From: Acholeplasmatales bacterium
GTDB taxonomy: Bacteria > Bacillota_I > Bacilli_A > Acholeplasmatales > Anaeroplasmataceae
Direction: 5' to 3'
Length of the DNA stretch: 64,000 bases
Assembly (NCBI GenBank): GCA_017449215.1
Contig: JAFSJY010000087.1
Coordinates: 1-64,000, forward strand
This document shows positions 62,835 through 64,000 of this stretch, piece by piece. A program made the translations under genes and the position numbers. The notes under the pieces were generated by a model. That model saw only the letters and a program-made list of their open reading frames with translations. It was not told the DNA's origin and did no database searches. Numbering within the stretch: the stretch's first letter is position 1; the number at the start of each line of letters is the position of its first letter.

Positions 62835-64000
62835 CTAAAGTATAGCAATTCCTAAGGCAACGCCTGCTAAGATTACTATTAATCCTGCAAAAACACAAAT
62901 TGTTATATTCTTGCTTCTACTATTTTTAAATAACTTTTTTTCCTTTAAAGCATATTGCTCATTTGGAATTGTTGAATTAATATCAATTCCTAATTTATCC
63001 TTAAGAGGAACAACTACCTCTTTTTTAACTGGAGCTTGCTCAATCTTAATTTCTTGAGGCTTAGGCTCTTCCTTAATTGGTTCCTTCTTTAGTTCTTCAA
63101 GAACAGCCTTTGTTTCACCTGGCTTTAATGGTCTTTCAATTTCAACCGCAGGTAATTCCTCTACTTTCTCTTCAACAGGCTCTTCAACAATTTCAACAGG
63201 ATTATTTATTAAATCAAGCATTTTGTTGAATTCCTCTGAATCTGCCTCCTCACCCTGATAATGGATAATCTTTTTAGCATCACCATTACCAAATGGAGTA
63301 ATAGCACTTAAATCAATTGTGAATTCAAGTGGCTTATAAATAGATTCATCATAAACAATTTGAGATACTGTTGAATAAGGTATTTCACATTGTTCTAGAA
63401 TATAGAATAAATAAGTAACTAAATCATCCTTACTCATTGCTGGCTGCATTGGAATACCCTCACGCTTAGCGTAAATAGATAAACCATTAATAGACATTTC
63501 ATCTAATACCTCATCAGCCTCTTCTGTAAGTCTTCCTTGTTGGCTTAGATAATATTTAATAAATCCAACATACTCATCCTTTTGTAATCTTTCAGGAACT
63601 GTAATACCATACTTTTCACCAATTAAAATAATTTCTTGGTTAGTAGCTGTAAACATTAGATCCTTCTTTAAATCCTCAATTAAGGAACCATCAAATGTAC
63701 CAGGCTGCTCAAGACATGCCGCACTTACATAGCCACAATATTCCTCAAAGCCCTTAATTTTAGTTTTCTTTAAATTCTTTAAATAAGTAATTTCACCATC
63801 ATTTATATCTAAAGCCTCATAGTTATCTACTATAAGCTTCATTAAATTAAATCTATATTGTGAAAAATCCTCAGATGTAGGGTTTAAAGCTAAGAATAAA
63901 TTTTCTAATTGAGTTTCTGTAAAGCTTGAATAATGCTGTAATCTTACAAAATAATCCTTTGTTAAGGAATTAGAATGTAAAAATTTAATTTTATTATTTA
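62835..64000 (-). CDS. Tail-anchored protein of unknown function, 5' end beyond the window
   Basis: The frame is open from the stop at 62835 through the right edge. The ATG at 63840-63842 is internal, because the 52 codons above it are all sense and coding-like (for example FTETQLENLFLALNPTSEDF). The visible part has alpha-helical segments (about the first 180 residues) and a Pro/Glu/Lys-rich disordered linker. It ends in one hydrophobic helix (ICVFAGLIVILAGVALGIAIL region), preceded by Arg/Lys. That is a C-terminal membrane anchor with the bulk in the cytoplasm. It is 12 bases upstream of mutS in the same orientation. Family unknown. Confidence 0.8.
   Translation of the reverse strand, partial: NNKIKFLHSNSLTKDYFVRLQHYSSFTETQLENLFLALNPTSEDFSQYRFNLMKLIVDNYEALDINDGEITYLKNLKKTKIKGFEEYCGYVSAACLEQPGTFDGSLIEDLKKDLMFTATNQEIILIGEKYGITVPERLQKDEYVGFIKYYLSQQGRLTEEADEVLDEMSINGLSIYAKREGIPMQPAMSKDDLVTYLFYILEQCEIPYSTVSQIVYDESIYKPLEFTIDLSAITPFGNGDAKKIIHYQGEEADSEEFNKMLDLINNPVEIVEEPVEEKVEELPAVEIERPLKPGETKAVLEELKKEPIKEEPKPQEIKIEQAPVKKEVVVPLKDKLGIDINSTIPNEQYALKEKKLFKNSRSKNITICVFAGLIVILAGVALGIAIL

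Overview
The window is an AT-rich bacterial chromosome segment in which almost every gene is a recognisable single-copy housekeeping gene. The gene content points to a low-GC Bacillota/Bacilli lineage. It includes a DnaB/DnaI primosome pair, T-box leaders on thrS and trpS, an RNase Y-YmdB-MiaB-YmcA cluster, a PolA without a usable proofreading domain, AdhE, ECF-type transport and MutL with endonuclease motifs. TGG encodes Trp and TGA is used as a stop (for example miaA and dnaB), so this is not a code-reassigned mollicute. Lipoproteins, a membrane diguanylate cyclase and fermentation genes suggest an anaerobic or host-associated relative of the Mollicutes/Erysipelotrichia/RF39-type Bacilli. 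That placement is inference.

Layout: 1-110 is the 3' end of a probable transposase. 162-5367 (minus) is an operon of a membrane protein, an ABC-F ATPase, an SF1 helicase and a small coiled-coil protein. 5423-7628 is thrS with its T-box leader and promoter, followed by a broken small ORF. 7875-14824 (minus) is the polA-nitroreductase-mutM-coaE-unknown-dnaB-dnaI replication operon. 14919-21745 holds yhbY, adhE, an ECF S-component, ung, gapA and NAD kinase. 21871-23951 (plus) holds a CYTH protein, T-box-trpS and a small membrane protein. 23961-28235 is rny-ymdB-miaB-ymcA. 28382-30550 holds three unknown proteins. 30619-37260 is a complete de novo NAD operon. 37342-45122 is an accessory block: two large lipoproteins, a membrane-tethered XRE regulator, a GGDEF protein and a helical protein. 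45225-49500 is ruvA-ruvB-queA-ppiB-tgt. 49642-53043 (plus) is a 1133-residue coiled-coil protein convergent with ftsZ. 54628 to the right edge holds a CNNM/CorC protein, efp, aroQ, aroK, miaA, mutL, mutS and a tail-anchored protein that runs out of the window.

The most notable system is the NAD operon (nadE, nadD-nrtR, nadA, nadBC). It contains two gene fusions. One joins the enzyme NadD to what looks like a complete NrtR regulator (Nudix-like sensor plus winged helix). The other joins NadB to NadC. The nadE promoter carries a palindrome over its -10 box that is a natural candidate operator, so one polypeptide may both make NAD precursor and repress the operon.

Other points: adhE and gapA share an identical 17-base promoter element, with cre-like and Rex-like sites nearby. 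queA carries a one-base frameshift. The giant coiled-coil gene and ftsZ both have AAGTAA-type palindromes at their promoters. Several start codons are re-assigned here because the Shine-Dalgarno sequence lies inside the longest possible ORF.
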